Source of the DNA: Tsukamurella sputi
GTDB lineage: Bacteria; Actinomycetota; Actinomycetes; Mycobacteriales; Mycobacteriaceae
Direction: 5' to 3'
Assembly (NCBI RefSeq): GCF_007858445.1
Contig: NZ_VIGV01000002.1
Location: 248,001 to 312,000 of the forward strand
DNA: 64,000 bases
In this document: positions 19,940 to 29,709 of the stretch, piece after piece
Layout of the letters: each line of letters starts with the position of its first letter
How positions within the stretch are numbered: position 1 is the stretch's first letter
The notes under the pieces: model-generated
The model's database searches: none
What the model was told of the DNA's origin: nothing
Seen by the model: the letters and a program-made list of their open reading frames with translations, nothing else
Made by a program: the position numbers and the translations under genes

Positions 19940-20653
19940 ATGGGTGAGAGCAACCACGGCGATCAGGGACTCCTGTACTGGCTGGTCAAGCACGTCTCGG
20001 TCGGCCCGACGATCAGGCTGGTGAATCGGCCCACCGTCGAAGGACTCGAGAACATCCCGGTCGACGGTCCGGCTCTGCTCGCGGGCAACCATCTGTCGAT
20101 CGCGGACTGGCTGTTCGTGCCGCTGGTAGTGCCGCGCCGCATCTCCTACCTCGCCAAGAGCGACTACTTCACCGCGCCGGGCATCTCCGGCAAGCTGCAG
20201 AAGTTCTTCTACACCCAGACCGGCCAGGTGCCGATCGACCGGAGCGGCGGTGACGCCGCCACCGCTGCGCTGAACACCGCGAAGAAGCTGCTGGCCGAGG
20301 GGCGCCTCGTGGGCATGTACCCCGAGGGCACCCGCTCCCCCGACGGTCGCCTCTACCGCGGCCGTACGGGCCTGGTCCGCATCGCCTTCGAGGCGAACGT
20401 GCCCATCATCCCCGTCGGCGTCATCGGCACGGACAAGGTCTCCCCGCCCGGCCCCTTCAGCTGGCACGCCGAGCGCGTGCAGGTGAAGATCGCCAAGCCC
20501 ATCGAGCCGATCGAGTACGACATCCCGTCGGATCCCGATGAGCGCCACAAGCTCGAGCGCTCCGTCACCGACAGGCTGATGCAGGAGATCCAGGCGCTCA
20601 CCGGGCAGGAGTACGTGGATGAGTACGCCAAGAAGTGGCGCCCGGACTCCTGA
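19940..20653 (+). CDS. 1-acylglycerol-3-phosphate O-acyltransferase (PlsC family)
   Basis: 237 aa, a membrane-associated acyltransferase of phospholipid synthesis. The catalytic NHxxxxD motif is NHLSIAD near residues 51-57, and the glycerol-phosphate site is YPEGTRS near 126-132. TAAGTT (19927-19932) lies 7 nt before the ATG with no ribosome site, pointing to a leaderless start. An in-frame TTG at 19931 is less likely. The 3' end overlaps the next gene by 35 nt. Acyl acceptor specificity cannot be told. Confidence 0.9.
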   Translation: MGESNHGDQGLLYWLVKHVSVGPTIRLVNRPTVEGLENIPVDGPALLAGNHLSIADWLFVPLVVPRRISYLAKSDYFTAPGISGKLQKFFYTQTGQVPIDRSGGDAATAALNTAKKLLAEGRLVGMYPEGTRSPDGRLYRGRTGLVRIAFEANVPIIPVGVIGTDKVSPPGPFSWHAERVQVKIAKPIEPIEYDIPSDPDERHKLERSVTDRLMQEIQALTGQEYVDEYAKKWRPDS

Positions 20654-21080
20654 TCGGGCGCAGCGCGCCCGCGACCTCGCGGTGCTGCGCCGGGTCCGCG
20701 ACCGCATCGACCGCGAGTTCGCGCAGCCGCTGGACGTCGAGGCGCTCGCCACGGGCGCGCACATGTCGGCGGGGCACCTGAGCCGGGAGTTCAAGCGCGT
20801 CTACGGGGAATCGCCGTACTCGTACCTGATGACCCGCCGGATCGAGCGGGCGATGATGCTCATGCGCCGCGGCGACGTCTCGGTGACCGACGCCTGTTTC
20901 GCGGTGGGCTGCTCCTCGCTGGGCACGTTCAGCACCCGCTTCACCGAGTTGGTCGGGGTGCCGCCGAGCGTCTACAAGCGCGACCACAGCGCCGCCGCCG
21001 AGGGTATCCCCGCGTGCCTGGCTCGCCAGGTGATGAGACCGGTCAGGAATCGAGAAGCGCCGCCCGTCCCACCGCAATAG
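20619..21080 (+). CDS. AraC-family transcriptional regulator
   Basis: 153 aa, essentially just the two helix-turn-helix motifs: DVEALATGAHMSAGHLSREF and SVTDACFAVGCSSLGTFSTRF, the latter matching the AraC signature, with GVPPSVYK at the end. There is no sensor domain. The ATG lies inside the acyltransferase gene, preceded by AGGAG at 7 nt. It is 10 nt upstream of a VOC-family gene. Such AraC-VOC pairs are frequent in actinobacteria, with the regulator presumed to control its neighbour. Confidence 0.88.
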   Translation: MSTPRSGARTPDRAQRARDLAVLRRVRDRIDREFAQPLDVEALATGAHMSAGHLSREFKRVYGESPYSYLMTRRIERAMMLMRRGDVSVTDACFAVGCSSLGTFSTRFTELVGVPPSVYKRDHSAAAEGIPACLARQVMRPVRNREAPPVPPQ

Positions 21081-21090
21081 CGTGTGGGGC

Positions 21091-21498
21091 ATGGACATCA
21101 CGATCTCGCTCGCCTACCTCCCCCACACCGATGCGGAGGCCGCCCTCGGCTTCTACCGGGACATTCTCGGATTCGAGGTGCGCAACGACGTCGGCTACCA
21201 GGACATGCGGTGGCTCACCGTCGGTCCCGTCGGCCAGCCGCAGACGTCGATCCTCCTGCATCCGCCCGCGATGGATCCCGGCCTGACCGAGGGCGAGAAG
21301 AACGCGGTGCTCGACATCATCGCCAAAGGCGCCTACACGGCGATCACGCTCTCGACCGACGATCTGGACGGTCTGTTCGAGCGCGTCGCCGGTGCAGGCG
21401 CCGACGTGGTGCAGGAACCGATGGATCAGGACTACGGTGTGCGCGACTGCGCCTTCCGCGACCCGGCAGGCAACCTAATCCGCATCAACCAGCTCTAG
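21091..21498 (+). CDS. VOC-superfamily (glyoxalase/bleomycin-resistance-like) protein
   Basis: 135 aa with one glyoxalase-like domain: beta-alpha-beta-beta-beta repeats begin at [23 protein letters not shown] and [11 protein letters not shown]. The ligand or substrate is unknown. A TAGCGT box (21078-21083) ends 7 nt before the ATG and overlaps the stop codon of the AraC gene, so a separate leaderless transcript is possible. An upstream GTG in frame is less likely. The stop codon is shared with the converging dehydrogenase gene in the palindrome CTAG. Confidence 0.85.
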   Translation: MDITISLAYLPHTDAEAALGFYRDILGFEVRNDVGYQDMRWLTVGPVGQPQTSILLHPPAMDPGLTEGEKNAVLDIIAKGAYTAITLSTDDLDGLFERVAGAGADVVQEPMDQDYGVRDCAFRDPAGNLIRINQL

Positions 21499-22559
21499 GC
21501 GGTGGCGGGCGCCTCGAGCGTCGCGGTGTCGATCACGAAGCGGTACCGCACGTCCGAGGCGATCACGCGCTCGTAGGCCTCGTTGATCTGATCGGCCGAG
21601 ATCAGCTCGATCTCCGCGCCGATGCCGTGCTCCGCGCAGAAGTCCAGCATCTCCTGGGTCTGCGCGATACCGCCGATCATGGAACCGGCGAAGCTGCGGC
21701 GATTGCGGGTCAAGTCGAAGACGTTGACCGGGACCGGGTGCTCCGGCAGGCCCACCTCGACGAGCGTGCCGTCGACGGCGAGCATGCCGAAGTACGGGTG
21801 CATGTCGAGGTTCGCCGACACGGTGTTGATGATGACGTCGAAGTGGTTGCGGAGAACCGTGAAGGTGTCCGGGTCGGACGTGGCGTAGTAGTGCGAGGCG
21901 CCCAGGCGCAGGCCGTCCTCCATCTTCTTGAGCGACTGGCTGAGCACGGTCACCTCGGCGCCCATCGCGGCGGCGAGCTTGACGCCCATGTGGCCCAGGC
22001 CGCCCAGGCCGATGATCGCGACCTTCTTGCCGGGGCCCACGTTCCAGTGCCGCAGCGGGCTGAACAGCGTGATACCCGCACACAGGAGCGGCGCGGCCGC
22101 GGCGTAGTCGATGCTCTCCGGCACCCGGAGCACGTAGTTCTCGTCGACGACGATCCCCGTGGAGTAGCCGCCCTGGGTGGGCTGTCCGTCGCGGCCCTTC
22201 GCGTTGTAGGTGCCGACCATGCCGCGCTCGCAGTACTGCTCCTCGCCGCGCACGCACGCGGCGCACTCCCGGCAGGAGTCGACGAAGCAGCCCACGCCGA
22301 CGCGGTCGCCGACCCGGAACTTCGTGACCTCGGATCCGAGGGCGGTCACTTCGCCGGCGATCTCGTGACCGGGGACGACCGGGTAGCGGGCCGGACCCCA
22401 CTCGCTGCGCACGGTGTGGATGTCGCTGTGGCAGATGCCCGCGTAACGCACGGCGATCTGCACGTCGTGCGGCCCGGGATCGCGCCGCTCGACGGTCATC
22501 GGCTCCAGCGGTTCGGTTGCGGACGTTGCCCCATATGCGTTGACGATCATGGGTTCCAT
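21495..22559 (-). CDS. Zinc-dependent NAD(P) alcohol dehydrogenase (CAD/YahK-AdhC-like)
   Basis: 354 aa, a medium-chain dehydrogenase. Catalytic zinc ligands are C43 in GICHSDIH and the GHE motif in [10 protein letters not shown]. The structural zinc site is C-x-x-x-x-C-x-x-C-x-x-C-type in [20 protein letters not shown]. The nucleotide site is [13 protein letters not shown]. The cinnamyl-alcohol-dehydrogenase subgroup usually reduces aldehydes with NADPH. The chosen ATG has GGAGAG 7 nt upstream; an ATG three codons later is the alternative. Confidence 0.9.
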   Translation of the reverse strand: MEPMIVNAYGATSATEPLEPMTVERRDPGPHDVQIAVRYAGICHSDIHTVRSEWGPARYPVVPGHEIAGEVTALGSEVTKFRVGDRVGVGCFVDSCRECAACVRGEEQYCERGMVGTYNAKGRDGQPTQGGYSTGIVVDENYVLRVPESIDYAAAAPLLCAGITLFSPLRHWNVGPGKKVAIIGLGGLGHMGVKLAAAMGAEVTVLSQSLKKMEDGLRLGASHYYATSDPDTFTVLRNHFDVIINTVSANLDMHPYFGMLAVDGTLVEVGLPEHPVPVNVFDLTRNRRSFAGSMIGGIAQTQEMLDFCAEHGIGAEIELISADQINEAYERVIASDVRYRFVIDTATLEAPATA

Positions 22560-22632
22560 TGTGCGCTCTCCGAAGTATCTTCCGCCGCGTGACCCTCACT
22601 ACACGGCTCCATCGCCAGCGCTACCAGGACGA

Positions 22633-23769
22633 TCATTGCGCGGCGAGCGGCAGCGTGAGATCCAGTCGGAAGCCCTCGCCGGTGCTGTGCGCCTCGACGG
22701 TGCCGCCGTGCGCCTCGACGATGCCGCGCACGATCGCGAGCCCCAGTCCGGCGCCGGACGGCGCTTCGTCGTCGTCGGCCGACCGCGCGGCGTCGGCGCG
22801 CCAGCCCACGTCGAACATGCGGCCCAGATCCCCGGCCGCCACGCCCGGGCCCTGGTCGATGACGCTGAGGACCAGGCGATCGTGGACCCGGTCGGCGCGG
22901 ACGACGACCTCGCTGTCCGCCGGCGCGTGTCGCAGGCTGTTGGTCAGCAGGTTCCCCACGACGCGGGTCAGCTCCCGCGGGTCCACGAGCACGAGGTGAC
23001 CGTCGATCCCGTCCTGCGCGATGGTGATCCCGCGCCGCTCGGCGGCCGGCCTGCAGTCCGCGACGGCGTCGCTGACCAGGTCGAGCAGGACCACGGGTTC
23101 GGGGTGGATCCGCAGGGTGCCGGACTGGAGTTTGGAGAGTTCGAAGAGGTCGCCGATCATCGCGTTGAGAGTCTCGACCTTGCCGCGCAGTGCAGCGAGA
23201 TAGGCGGCACGGTCGGGAGCGGTGTCCTCGTCGAGCGCCTCGGCCAGCGCGCGGACACCGGCCAGCGGGGTCCGCAGATCGTGCGAGATCCAGGCGAAGA
23301 ACTGCCGTCGCGCGGCGTCCAGCTCGGCGACCCGTGCCCGGGACTCCTCCAGGCGTCGCGAGGTGTCCGCCAACTCCGCGGAGACCGCGTCGAGCTCGGC
23401 CACCCCGGTGCGCGCGGGCTCCACGACATCACCGTCGCCGACCCGCCGGGCCGCACTGCGCAGCGCGCTGATGGACGCCCCGACCGCGCGGCCGACGATG
23501 AAGGGAGTTGCGACCACGCTGCAGACGGCCGACGTCCCGATCACCCACAGCAGCACCGTGAGGTCGTGCCGGGACAGGTACATCTGCAGCGCGATGACCA
23601 GCGTCGATGCGACCACGGACAACAGCGCCCCGGCGATGGCGATGGCCGCGCGCAGACCGACGCCGGCACGCCCGGACACCGTGAGCACGCCGAGCGTGAG
23701 CAACGTGACCAGCAACGTCGTGACCAGCGAGGTCGCCGCGATCTGCGCGAGCGCGGCACCGTCGAGCAT
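22633..23769 (-). CDS. Sensor histidine kinase (OmpR-type partner)
   Basis: 378 aa. Two hydrophobic N-terminal segments frame a very short outer loop. A HAMP-like stretch follows, then the dimerisation/phosphoacceptor site SHDLRTPLAG with the His near residue 163. The ATPase motifs are NLLTNSLRHA, DQGPGV and GAGLGLAIVRGIVEAHGG. The start overlaps the stop of the response regulator gene (ATGA). The small outer domain suggests sensing within the membrane; the signal is unknown. Confidence 0.93.
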   Translation of the reverse strand: MLDGAALAQIAATSLVTTLLVTLLTLGVLTVSGRAGVGLRAAIAIAGALLSVVASTLVIALQMYLSRHDLTVLLWVIGTSAVCSVVATPFIVGRAVGASISALRSAARRVGDGDVVEPARTGVAELDAVSAELADTSRRLEESRARVAELDAARRQFFAWISHDLRTPLAGVRALAEALDEDTAPDRAAYLAALRGKVETLNAMIGDLFELSKLQSGTLRIHPEPVVLLDLVSDAVADCRPAAERRGITIAQDGIDGHLVLVDPRELTRVVGNLLTNSLRHAPADSEVVVRADRVHDRLVLSVIDQGPGVAAGDLGRMFDVGWRADAARSADDDEAPSGAGLGLAIVRGIVEAHGGTVEAHSTGEGFRLDLTLPLAAQ

Positions 23770-24455
23770 CACGCGCTCCAGCCGAATCGGTAGCCCGCGC
23801 CCCACTCCGTGCGGAGGAAGGCCGGCGCCCGCGGATCGGCCTCGATCTTCTCGCGCAACCGGCGCACGTGCACCGTGACCGTCGACGGATCACCGAAGCC
23901 CCAGCGCCACACCTCGCGCAGGATCTCGTCCCGGCTGATCACGCGGTCCGGATTCCGCGCGAGGTACAGCAGCAACTCGTACTCCCGTGTGGTCAGGCTG
24001 ATCTCCCGGCCGTCGACCCACGCGCGCCGATGCGCCGCATCGATCCGGAACGGCCCGGCCTCGATGACGAGCCCCGCTTCCGTCGGCGTGCTCCGACGGA
24101 GCAGCGCATTGACCCGGAGCTGGAGTTCCCGCAGGGAGAAGGGCTTCGCAAGGTAGTCGTCGGCGCCGCTCTCGAGGCCGTCGATGCGGTTGTCCACGCC
24201 GTCGAGTGCGGTCAGCATGATGATCGGTACCTCCGAGACCTCGCGGACCCGCCGGCACAGCTCGTCGCCGCTCAGCCCCGGGAGCATGCGGTCGAGCACC
24301 ATCAGGTCCGGTCGTTCGGCCTGGAAGGCCTCCCACGCCCGTGCCCCGTCGCGGTGCTGCGCCACCAGGCAGCCGGCGAGTCGGAGGTGATCGGTGACCA
24401 CGGTCCGCACCGCCGGGTCGTCCTCGACGACCATCACCCGGGAGCCCTCTCGCAT
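23769..24455 (-). CDS. OmpR/PhoB-family response regulator
   Basis: 228 aa. The receiver domain has acidic residues D12 and D13, phosphoacceptor D55 in LMVLDRMLPG, and Lys in YLAKPFSLREL. The C-terminal winged helix ends VTVHVRRLREKIE and GYRFGW. A TACTCT box (24468-24463) lies 7 nt before the ATG, so a leaderless start is chosen. A longer frame upstream is not needed by the fold. It is divergent from the DM13-DoxX pair, which it may control. Confidence 0.92.
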   Translation of the reverse strand: MREGSRVMVVEDDPAVRTVVTDHLRLAGCLVAQHRDGARAWEAFQAERPDLMVLDRMLPGLSGDELCRRVREVSEVPIIMLTALDGVDNRIDGLESGADDYLAKPFSLRELQLRVNALLRRSTPTEAGLVIEAGPFRIDAAHRRAWVDGREISLTTREYELLLYLARNPDRVISRDEILREVWRWGFGDPSTVTVHVRRLREKIEADPRAPAFLRTEWGAGYRFGWSA

Positions 24456-24562
24456 GGATCCGAGAGTAGGCGCGGACCGCGCCCGCGCGCCGTTCCTTAC
24501 AGAACTGAAAGGTGCGGTTACGGCGCTGCCATACACCTTCTGCCCCGCGTCCGCCGTTGCTT

Positions 24563-24578
24563 GACTCGATCCCGAGTC
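24563..24578. promoter_or_regulatory. Inverted repeat before the DM13 lipoprotein gene
   Basis: Perfect 6-bp arms GACTCG and CGAGTC around 4 nt, overlapping a possible -35 TTGACT (24561-24566). It could be an operator or a leader hairpin of the DM13-DoxX unit. Confidence 0.3.
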
Positions 24579-24619
24579 GGCGCGAACGCCGCCGTCCCCG
24601 TCCGAGAAGGAGTTCCATC

Positions 24620-25078
24620 ATGCGCGCATCCCACCTCACCGGCGTCGTCGTCACCGTCGGCCTGGGCCTGGCACTCACGGCGTGCGGCGGGTCGAAGGAC
24701 ATGCCCGACGCGACCATGACGAGTACCGCACCGGTGATGTCGTCGATGACGATGGCGCCGGCCGCGCCCGCGATGACCACGGGGACGTTCTCCGGGTTGA
24801 ACGGCAAAGCGGTGGCCGGCACCGCGACGATCACGGGCTCCGTCGTCGAACTCGCGGGGTTCTCCTCCGACGAGGGCCCCGACCTGCACCTCTACCTGAC
24901 GAAGGGGACGTCCGAGGGCGACGTCAAGGCAGGCGTGCGGCTCGGTGCGATCTCCTACGACAAGGCCGCGCAGCGGTTCATGCTCCCCGAGGGCACGGCG
25001 GCCGGCTCCTACACCCATCTCGTGGTGCACTGCGACAAGGCGCTCGCGGTCTTCGGGGCCGCGCAGCTCGGACGATGA
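24620..25078 (+). CDS. DM13-domain lipoprotein
   Basis: 152 aa. A lipoprotein signal ends at lipobox LTAC (C22), followed by a Met/Ser/Ala/Pro-rich linker to about residue 55. The rest is a DM13 domain (GTFSGLNGKAVAG, VELAGFSSDEGPDLHLYL, YTHLVVHC), a fold proposed to take part in electron transfer at the cell surface. Cys in VVHCDKA is the only one in the domain. AAGGAG lies 7 nt upstream of the ATG. The stop overlaps the DoxX gene start (ATGA). Confidence 0.85.
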   Translation: MRASHLTGVVVTVGLGLALTACGGSKDMPDATMTSTAPVMSSMTMAPAAPAMTTGTFSGLNGKAVAGTATITGSVVELAGFSSDEGPDLHLYLTKGTSEGDVKAGVRLGAISYDKAAQRFMLPEGTAAGSYTHLVVHCDKALAVFGAAQLGR

Positions 25079-25557
25079 CCGCGCTCGCGGTCCGGGGCGC
25101 GACGGTCACCGTCGTCGCGGCCCGGCTGGCTCTCGGCCTGTTGTGGCTGCACGAGGGCTACGTGAAGTACCACGCAGGATTCGGCCGGAGCGACATCCTC
25201 CTCGTGGTGCACAGCGCCTCGTCGAACCCCCGCGTCCCCGGTGCCTTCGGATGGTTCGCCGGCGAGGTCATGGGCCGTCTCGCCACGCCCTTCGGGATCG
25301 CGGTTCCCTTCATCGAGGTCGCCCTCGGAGTGGCGGCGCTGGCCGGAGTACTACCGCGAGCGACGGCGCTCGCCGCGATCGCGCTCCTGTGCTCGTACTG
25401 GGCGGCCGATCAGCTGGTCGTCCAGTACCCCGTGATGGTCGTCCTCGCGGCGATCGTGCTGGCCGGCGGGGCGCTGGCGCGCGCCGGGTCGCTGCCGCAG
25501 GCGCTCGATCGGCTCAGAGATCGAGGCCGAGGTCCAGCGCGCGCACCGAGTGCGTGA
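25075..25557 (+). CDS. DoxX-family membrane protein
   Basis: 160 aa with four predicted membrane helices. The N-terminal ARLALGLLWLHEGYVKY and the middle PFIEVALGVAALAGVL fit DoxX-like proteins, which are small quinone-associated membrane proteins. Translational coupling to the DM13 lipoprotein suggests a joint redox role at the membrane. The last 44 nt overlap the 3' end of nadC on the other strand. Confidence 0.8.
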   Translation: MTALAVRGATVTVVAARLALGLLWLHEGYVKYHAGFGRSDILLVVHSASSNPRVPGAFGWFAGEVMGRLATPFGIAVPFIEVALGVAALAGVLPRATALAAIALLCSYWAADQLVVQYPVMVVLAAIVLAGGALARAGSLPQALDRLRDRGRGPARAPSA

Positions 25558-26377
25558 GGGCACCGACGGCGAGGTAGTCGACGCCGGTGCGGGCGTAGTC
25601 CGCCGCGACGTCGAGCGTGAGGCCACCCGAGGACTCGAGCTTGGTGCGCGGCGCCGTCTTCTTCCGGCGCTGCACGGCGGACTGCGTCATCCACAGCGGC
25701 ATGTTGTCCAGGAGGACGAGGTCGACGCCGAGCCCGAAGGCCTCGTCGAGCTGTTCGAGCGAATCGACCTCCACCTCGAGCGGGACGCCCGGCGCGCGAC
25801 GGCGGACCGCCTCGACCGCCGACGTGACCGAACCCGCCGCGACGACGTGGTTGTCCTTGATGAGCGCCTCGTCGCCGAGCCCCATCCGGTGGTTGACGCC
25901 ACCGCCGGCGCGCACCGCGTACTTCTGCAGCGCGCGCAGGCCGGGGAGGGTCTTGCGGCTGTCGCGGATCTTCGCGCCCGTACCCTCGACCTCGGCCACC
26001 CAGGCGGCCGTGGCCGTCGCGATGCCGGACAGGTGGGTGACGATGTTGAGCAGCGTGCGTTCGGCGGTGAGCAGAGCGAGCGTCGGCCCCTCGACGACCA
26101 TCGCCACGTCGCCCGGAGCGATGACGGTGCCGTCGGCGATCTTCGCGGGCACGCGGTAGTTGCCGGGTCCGACCACCTCGTCGAGCACCCACTCGGCGAC
26201 GGGAATGCCGGCCAGTACCCCGTGCTCGCGGCTGATCACCCTGGCGACGGTGGTCGCGCCGGGGGGCACGGTGGCCTCGCTCGTCACGTCCGGTCCGTAG
26301 CGCAGGTCCTCGTCGAGCGCGGTGCGGATGAGCCGCACCACCTCGGCGCGGTCGGGCTCGAGGGTCAGTTCGGTCAT
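25514..26377 (-). CDS. nadC: Nicotinate-nucleotide pyrophosphorylase (quinolinate phosphoribosyltransferase)
   Basis: 287 aa. It joins quinolinate and PRPP to nicotinate mononucleotide with loss of CO2, the last step of de novo NAD ring synthesis. Conserved segments are ERTLLNIVTHLSGIAT, DSRKTLPGLRALQKYAV, GGVNHRMGL, IKDNH, VEVDSLEQL, LLDNM and LESSGGLTL. The start overlaps the nadB stop by 4 nt. It is last in nadABC. Confidence 0.96.
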   Translation of the reverse strand: MTELTLEPDRAEVVRLIRTALDEDLRYGPDVTSEATVPPGATTVARVISREHGVLAGIPVAEWVLDEVVGPGNYRVPAKIADGTVIAPGDVAMVVEGPTLALLTAERTLLNIVTHLSGIATATAAWVAEVEGTGAKIRDSRKTLPGLRALQKYAVRAGGGVNHRMGLGDEALIKDNHVVAAGSVTSAVEAVRRRAPGVPLEVEVDSLEQLDEAFGLGVDLVLLDNMPLWMTQSAVQRRKKTAPRTKLESSGGLTLDVAADYARTGVDYLAVGALTHSVRALDLGLDL

Positions 26378-27849
26378 CGGGTCGCCTCCAGTGCTTCGGT
26401 CGGGTTCTCCTCGCGCGCCAGTGCCTGCCCCGTCATCATCCGGGCGACGGCGGCCAGGACGGCGTCCTCGTGATCCCGCGGCGTGACTGCGGGCGCGTCG
26501 GCCACGAAGCCGGGATCCGCGAGCAGGCCGCGCAGTTCCGTGAGCCCGTCGACGGTGCGCCGGACCCCGCAGAACCGCGTCATCGCGTCCTGCAGCGCGG
26601 ACCGCTCGGCTCGGGCGGTCGACGGCGCGACGATGCGGGCGGCACCGTCGGGCAGCGGGGTTGCCGCCTGCGCTGCGGACGCGACCCGCAGGCCCATGAC
26701 GAGCGCCTCGAGCAGGCTGTTCGAGGCGAGGCGGTTGGCGCCGTGCAGGCCGGTCTGCGCGACCTCGCCGGCGGCGTACAGACCGGGCACGGTCGTCGCG
26801 CCGTGCAGGTCCGTGACCACGCCGCCGCACAGGTAGTGCGCGCCCGGGACCACCGGGATGAGATCGGTCTGCGGATCGAGGCCCGCGGCACGGACGGCCT
26901 CGGTCACCGTCGGGAAGCGGTGCGCGACGTCGGGGATCATCGTGGCGTCGAGGTACGCACAGGGCGCGCCGGTGCGCTCCATGGCGTCGGTGACCGCGCG
27001 GGCCACCACGTCGCGCGGCGCGAGGTCGCCCATCGGGTGCACGCCGTCCATGACCGCCTCGCCGCGGGCGTCGACGAGGTGCGCGCCCTCGCCGCGCACG
27101 GCCTCGGAGATCAGCGGCCGGCGGCCCCGCGCGCCGGGCGTGTACAGCATCGTCGGGTGGAACTGGACGTAGTCGAGCTCCCGCACGTCCGCGCCCGCGG
27201 CGGCCGCGAGCGCGATGCCGTCGCCCGTCGCACCGAGTGGATTCGTGGTGCTGGAGAAGAGGTGTCCCGCCCCGCCGGTGGCGAGCAGCACCGTCCGGCC
27301 GAGCACGTCGCCCGTCTCGGTGCGCACGCCCACCACCCGGTCGCCTGTCACCAGCAGCGCGTACACCTGGGCGGGCCCCGCGGACAGCGTGGCACGGGTC
27401 TTCGCCGCCGCGGTCAGCGCGCGCTGCACCTCCGCGCCCGTGGCGTCGCCGCCCGCGTGGATGATGCGGGAGAGCGAATGCCCGCCCTCCCGCGTGCGCT
27501 TGAGCGTTCCGTCCGGCCGGCGGTCGAACTGCGCGCCCCATGCGATGAGCCGGTCGACGGCGGCGGGGCCGTCGGCGAGGATCGACCGGGCGGCGTCGAC
27601 GTCCACGAGCGGACCGCCCGCCGCGACGGTGTCCGCGACGTGCCGCTCGATCGAGTCCTGCGGATCCGCCCGATCGACCACGGCGATGCCGCCCTGCGCG
27701 TACGCCGTGGAGGTCGACGGCGCGCCGCCCGGCGAGGGCTTGAACAGCACCGTCACCGTCAGGCCGGCGTCCGCCGCGGCGATGGCCGCGGTGAGGCCCG
27801 CGACTCCGGCGCCGACGACGAGGAGGTCAGCCGCGGTGGGCCCGGTCAT
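26374..27849 (-). CDS. nadB: L-aspartate oxidase
   Basis: 491 aa flavoprotein that oxidises aspartate to iminoaspartate for NAD synthesis. The FAD-binding [17 protein letters not shown] is at the N-terminus. The active-site segments [47 protein letters not shown] and [10 protein letters not shown] follow. It overlaps nadA upstream and nadC downstream by ATGA junctions, so the three genes are coupled. Confidence 0.96.
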   Translation of the reverse strand: MTGPTAADLLVVGAGVAGLTAAIAAADAGLTVTVLFKPSPGGAPSTSTAYAQGGIAVVDRADPQDSIERHVADTVAAGGPLVDVDAARSILADGPAAVDRLIAWGAQFDRRPDGTLKRTREGGHSLSRIIHAGGDATGAEVQRALTAAAKTRATLSAGPAQVYALLVTGDRVVGVRTETGDVLGRTVLLATGGAGHLFSSTTNPLGATGDGIALAAAAGADVRELDYVQFHPTMLYTPGARGRRPLISEAVRGEGAHLVDARGEAVMDGVHPMGDLAPRDVVARAVTDAMERTGAPCAYLDATMIPDVAHRFPTVTEAVRAAGLDPQTDLIPVVPGAHYLCGGVVTDLHGATTVPGLYAAGEVAQTGLHGANRLASNSLLEALVMGLRVASAAQAATPLPDGAARIVAPSTARAERSALQDAMTRFCGVRRTVDGLTELRGLLADPGFVADAPAVTPRDHEDAVLAAVARMMTGQALAREENPTEALEATR

Positions 27850-28895
27850 TCCCCGCCGCCGGGCTGCCCGATGCCGATCATCCGGGTCACGGCCTTACGG
27901 CCCGCGTCGGCCATCGCGGCGTCGACGAAGACCTCGTCCTTCCCCTCGACGAGGCAACGCAGAAGCGCAGCCGGCGTGATCATCTTCATGTACTTGCACG
28001 AGGCGCGATCGTTGACGGCCCGGAAGTCCACGCCCGGTGCGGCCATACGCAGCTGGTGCAGCATGCCGACCTCGGTGGCCACGAGGACCTCCTTCTTGCC
28101 GGTCTCGCGCGCGGCGTCGAGCATGCCGCCGGTCGAGAGGATCTTCACCCGGTCGTCCGGGACGGCGCCCTCCCCCGCCAGGTACAGCGCCGAGGTCGCG
28201 CAGCCGCACTCCGGGTGCACGTACAGGTCGGCGTCGGGGTGCGCCGTGGCCTGCGCGGCGAGCTCGTCGCCGTTGATGCCCGCGTGGACGTGGCACTCGC
28301 CGGCCCAGATGTGCATGTTCTGCCGGCCGGTGACGCGCTTGACGTGCGCGCCGAGGAACTGGTCCGGCAGGAACAGGATCTCGGTCTCCTCGGGGATCGA
28401 CTGCACCACCTCGACGGCGTTCGACGACGTGCAGCAGATGTCGGTGAGGGCCTTCACCTCGGCCGTCGTGTTGACGTAGGAGACGACGACGGCGCCCGGG
28501 TGCTCGTCCTTCCACTCCTGCAGCTCGACGGCCTTGATCGAATCGGCCAGCGAGCAGCCCGCGCGCTGGTCCGGGATGAGGACCGTCTTCTCGGGGCTGA
28601 GGATCTTGGCGGTCTCCGCCATGAAGTGGACGCCGCAGAAGACGATGGTCGACGTGGAGACGTCGGCGGCGATGCGCGAGAGCGCCAGCGAGTCACCCAC
28701 GAAGTCGGCGACGTCCTGGATCGCGGGCAGCTCGTAGTTGTGCGCGAGGATCGTGGCGTCGCGGAGCTTCGCGAGTCGCTTGACCTCGGCGGCCCACTCC
28801 CGGTCGCCGTCGACGCCGGTGTACATGGCACCCGGGACGATCCGGTCGTAGAGCGGGGAACTGAACTCGGTGGCGGCGGACGTGGCTGAAGTCAT
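27846..28895 (-). CDS. nadA: Quinolinate synthase
   Basis: 349 aa. It condenses iminoaspartate with dihydroxyacetone phosphate using a 4Fe-4S cluster. LAHNYE near the start, [14 protein letters not shown], the Cys in [16 protein letters not shown] and HPECGC, and the GEC-HVHAGI segment match the family. A ribosome site AAGGGG lies 7 nt before the ATG. The promoter region is shared with divergent nrtR and contains its operator. Confidence 0.96.
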   Translation of the reverse strand: MTSATSAATEFSSPLYDRIVPGAMYTGVDGDREWAAEVKRLAKLRDATILAHNYELPAIQDVADFVGDSLALSRIAADVSTSTIVFCGVHFMAETAKILSPEKTVLIPDQRAGCSLADSIKAVELQEWKDEHPGAVVVSYVNTTAEVKALTDICCTSSNAVEVVQSIPEETEILFLPDQFLGAHVKRVTGRQNMHIWAGECHVHAGINGDELAAQATAHPDADLYVHPECGCATSALYLAGEGAVPDDRVKILSTGGMLDAARETGKKEVLVATEVGMLHQLRMAAPGVDFRAVNDRASCKYMKMITPAALLRCLVEGKDEVFVDAAMADAGRKAVTRMIGIGQPGGGE

Positions 28896-28922
28896 CGCGG
28901 CGCCCCTTTCTCGTCGGCTATT

Positions 28923-28941
28923 TATCGACCTATGATCGATA
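28923..28941. promoter_or_regulatory. NrtR-type operator between nadA and nrtR
   Basis: Perfect TATCGA and TCGATA arms separated by 7 nt. The -10 box TATGAT of nrtR (28931-28936) lies inside it, so binding would block nrtR and probably nadABC as well. Divergent NrtR regulators of actinobacterial nad operons are known to act this way. Confidence 0.75.
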
Positions 28942-28942
28942 T

Positions 28943-29665
28943 ATGGCCGATGCTAGCACCGCCCCCCAGCACCGCGTCGCGCACGAGGTTCTCAGCACTG
29001 TGTTCCGGGTCACGCCCGCGCGGGGCTCGAGCGCGGCGGGCACGCTCCAGGTGCTCCTGTGGCAGCGCGCGATGGCACCCGACCAGGGCGCCTGGTCACT
29101 CCCCGGCGGCCTTCTCGACCCGCGTGAGGACCTCCCGACCAGCGCCCGACGGCTGCTCGCCGAGAAGGTCGACCTCACCGAGGTCGCGCACCTCGAGCAG
29201 TTCGCCGAGTTCTCCGATCCGCATCGGGTACCGGCGAGCGCCGGCGCCGACCGCACCCTCGCCTCCGTGTTCCTCGGCCTCGTCCGCTCGGGCACCGACC
29301 CGCGGCTGCCCGAGGACACGACGTGGCACCCCGTCGAGGCGCTCCCGACGATGGCCTTCGATCACGCCGCGATGGTGCACCGCGCCCGCACGCGGCTCGC
29401 GGCCCGGCTCTCCTACTCGAACATCGGCTTCGCGCTCGCGCCGCGCGCCTTTCCGGTCTCCCAACTGCGCGACGTCTACGTGGCCGTCCTCGGCTACCCG
29501 GTGGACGCGACCAACCTGCTGCGGATCCTCTCGCGCCGGTCGGTGATCACCGCGACCGGCGAGACCGGGCAGGCCACTCGCGGTCGGCCACCGGCGTTGT
29601 ACCGCTTCACGGATTCCTACCTGCGCATCACCGACGAGTTCGCCACACTCCGGCCACCGGGCTGA
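28943..29665 (+). CDS. nrtR: NrtR-family Nudix-related repressor of NAD biosynthesis
   Basis: 240 aa: a Nudix domain (residues 15-150) and a C-terminal winged helix ending [17 protein letters not shown]. The Nudix box is degenerate: GLLDPREDL is followed by RLLAEK, so the RE and EE catalytic pairs read RL and EK. Loss of hydrolase activity is typical of NrtR proteins, which sense ADP-ribose or related nucleotides and release DNA. The ATG sits 2 nt after the operator and 6 nt after the -10 box, so the message is leaderless and the gene autoregulated. Confidence 0.9.
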   Translation: MADASTAPQHRVAHEVLSTVFRVTPARGSSAAGTLQVLLWQRAMAPDQGAWSLPGGLLDPREDLPTSARRLLAEKVDLTEVAHLEQFAEFSDPHRVPASAGADRTLASVFLGLVRSGTDPRLPEDTTWHPVEALPTMAFDHAAMVHRARTRLAARLSYSNIGFALAPRAFPVSQLRDVYVAVLGYPVDATNLLRILSRRSVITATGETGQATRGRPPALYRFTDSYLRITDEFATLRPPG

Positions 29666-29709
29666 GGTCCGGAGAGCACTGGTCGGCGCACCGTCGAACC
29701 CCGGCGACG

